A stretch of 5,819 bases of DNA from NCBI GenBank assembly GCA_023392205.1, contig JAEVZN010000014.1, positions 1 through 5,819 on the forward strand, read 5' to 3'. The stretch is from Pseudomonadota bacterium. Its GTDB lineage: Bacteria > Pseudomonadota > Alphaproteobacteria > Rhizobiales > Xanthobacteraceae. Every line of letters starts with the position of its first letter. The first letter of the stretch is position 1. Position numbers and translations under genes: made by a program. Shown piece by piece: positions 5,661-5,819 of the stretch. Under the pieces are notes generated by a model. That model searched no databases. It was not told the DNA's origin and was given only the letters and a program-made list of their open reading frames with translations.

Positions 5661-5819
5661 TCACACCAGTTGCGGCTGGCGTTCGAACACGGCGTCGATC
5701 TTGGCCTTCAGCGTCTGCGCATTGAAAGGCTTGATGATGTAATTGCTGACGCCGGCCGCCTTGGCGGCGATCACATTTTCGGTCTTGGATTCGGCGGTGA
5801 TCATGATGAAAGGCACCTC
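5661..5819 (-). CDS. cheY: CheY-like chemotaxis response regulator (C-terminal part, truncated by window edge)
   Basis: Reading leftward from the right edge gives 52 residues and a TGA stop at 5661-5663. The frame enters the window exactly at base 5819. The sequence contains PFIMITAESKTENVIAAKAA and then GVSNYIIKPFNAQTLKAKID, which is the beta4-alpha4-beta5-alpha5 end of a receiver domain. The conserved switch Thr (in MITAE), the aromatic Tyr and the invariant Lys (YIIKPF) are all present. The chain ends straight after alpha5, so there is no output domain, as in stand-alone CheY, which binds the flagellar motor switch when phosphorylated. The TAE-K-x-EN-x-IAA-K-A-G pattern is especially CheY-like. 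The phosphoacceptor Asp and acidic pocket lie outside the window. Another single-domain receiver (for example a DivK/CpdR-type regulator) is possible but fits less well. Confidence 0.82.
   Translation of the reverse strand, partial: EVPFIMITAESKTENVIAAKAAGVSNYIIKPFNAQTLKAKIDAVFERQPQLV

Overview
The window is GC-rich, gene-dense bacterial chromosome. The coding style (strong G/C third-position bias, long antisense shadow frames) and the protein families point to an alphaproteobacterium. A Rhizobiales/Bradyrhizobiaceae-type organism is my best inference, from overall protein resemblance rather than any marker gene. I see no mobile element, phage gene, CRISPR array, tRNA or rRNA.

Layout from left to right: (1) the C-terminal part of a class III PLP-dependent aminotransferase of the omega-amino acid:pyruvate type, + strand, cut by the left edge. 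(2) A short convergent gap with a strong GC hairpin. (3) A complete family 2 glycosyltransferase with two C-terminal membrane helices (GtrB/ArnC/RgtE-like, polyprenyl-phosphate sugar synthase type), - strand. (4) A 143-bp divergent gap. (5) A complete polytopic family 39-type glycosyltransferase (ArnT/PMT/Rgt-like), + strand. (6) A 121-bp gap. (7) A complete membrane-anchored coiled-coil protein with a degenerate EAL domain, closely matching the architecture of the Caulobacter flagellar regulator TipF, + strand. (8) A short gap with a GC hairpin. (9) A complete HAD class IIA phosphatase-like protein of the TIGR01459 type, probably starting at TTG, + strand. (10) A second convergent gap with a hairpin resembling the first. 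(11) The C-terminal half of a CheY-like response regulator, - strand, cut by the right edge.

Two functional themes can be inferred. The divergent glycosyltransferase pair fits a donor/user scheme: the GT2 enzyme loads a sugar onto a polyprenyl phosphate, and the GT39-type enzyme moves it onto an envelope acceptor such as lipid A, LPS core or another glycan on the periplasmic side. The TipF-like EAL protein and the CheY-like receiver suggest a link to flagellar assembly or chemotaxis.

The most notable item is the EAL protein. It keeps several ligand or metal residues but has lost the DDFGTG loop, so it looks like a c-di-GMP sensor or a structural protein rather than a phosphodiesterase. I found no convincing wholly new system.
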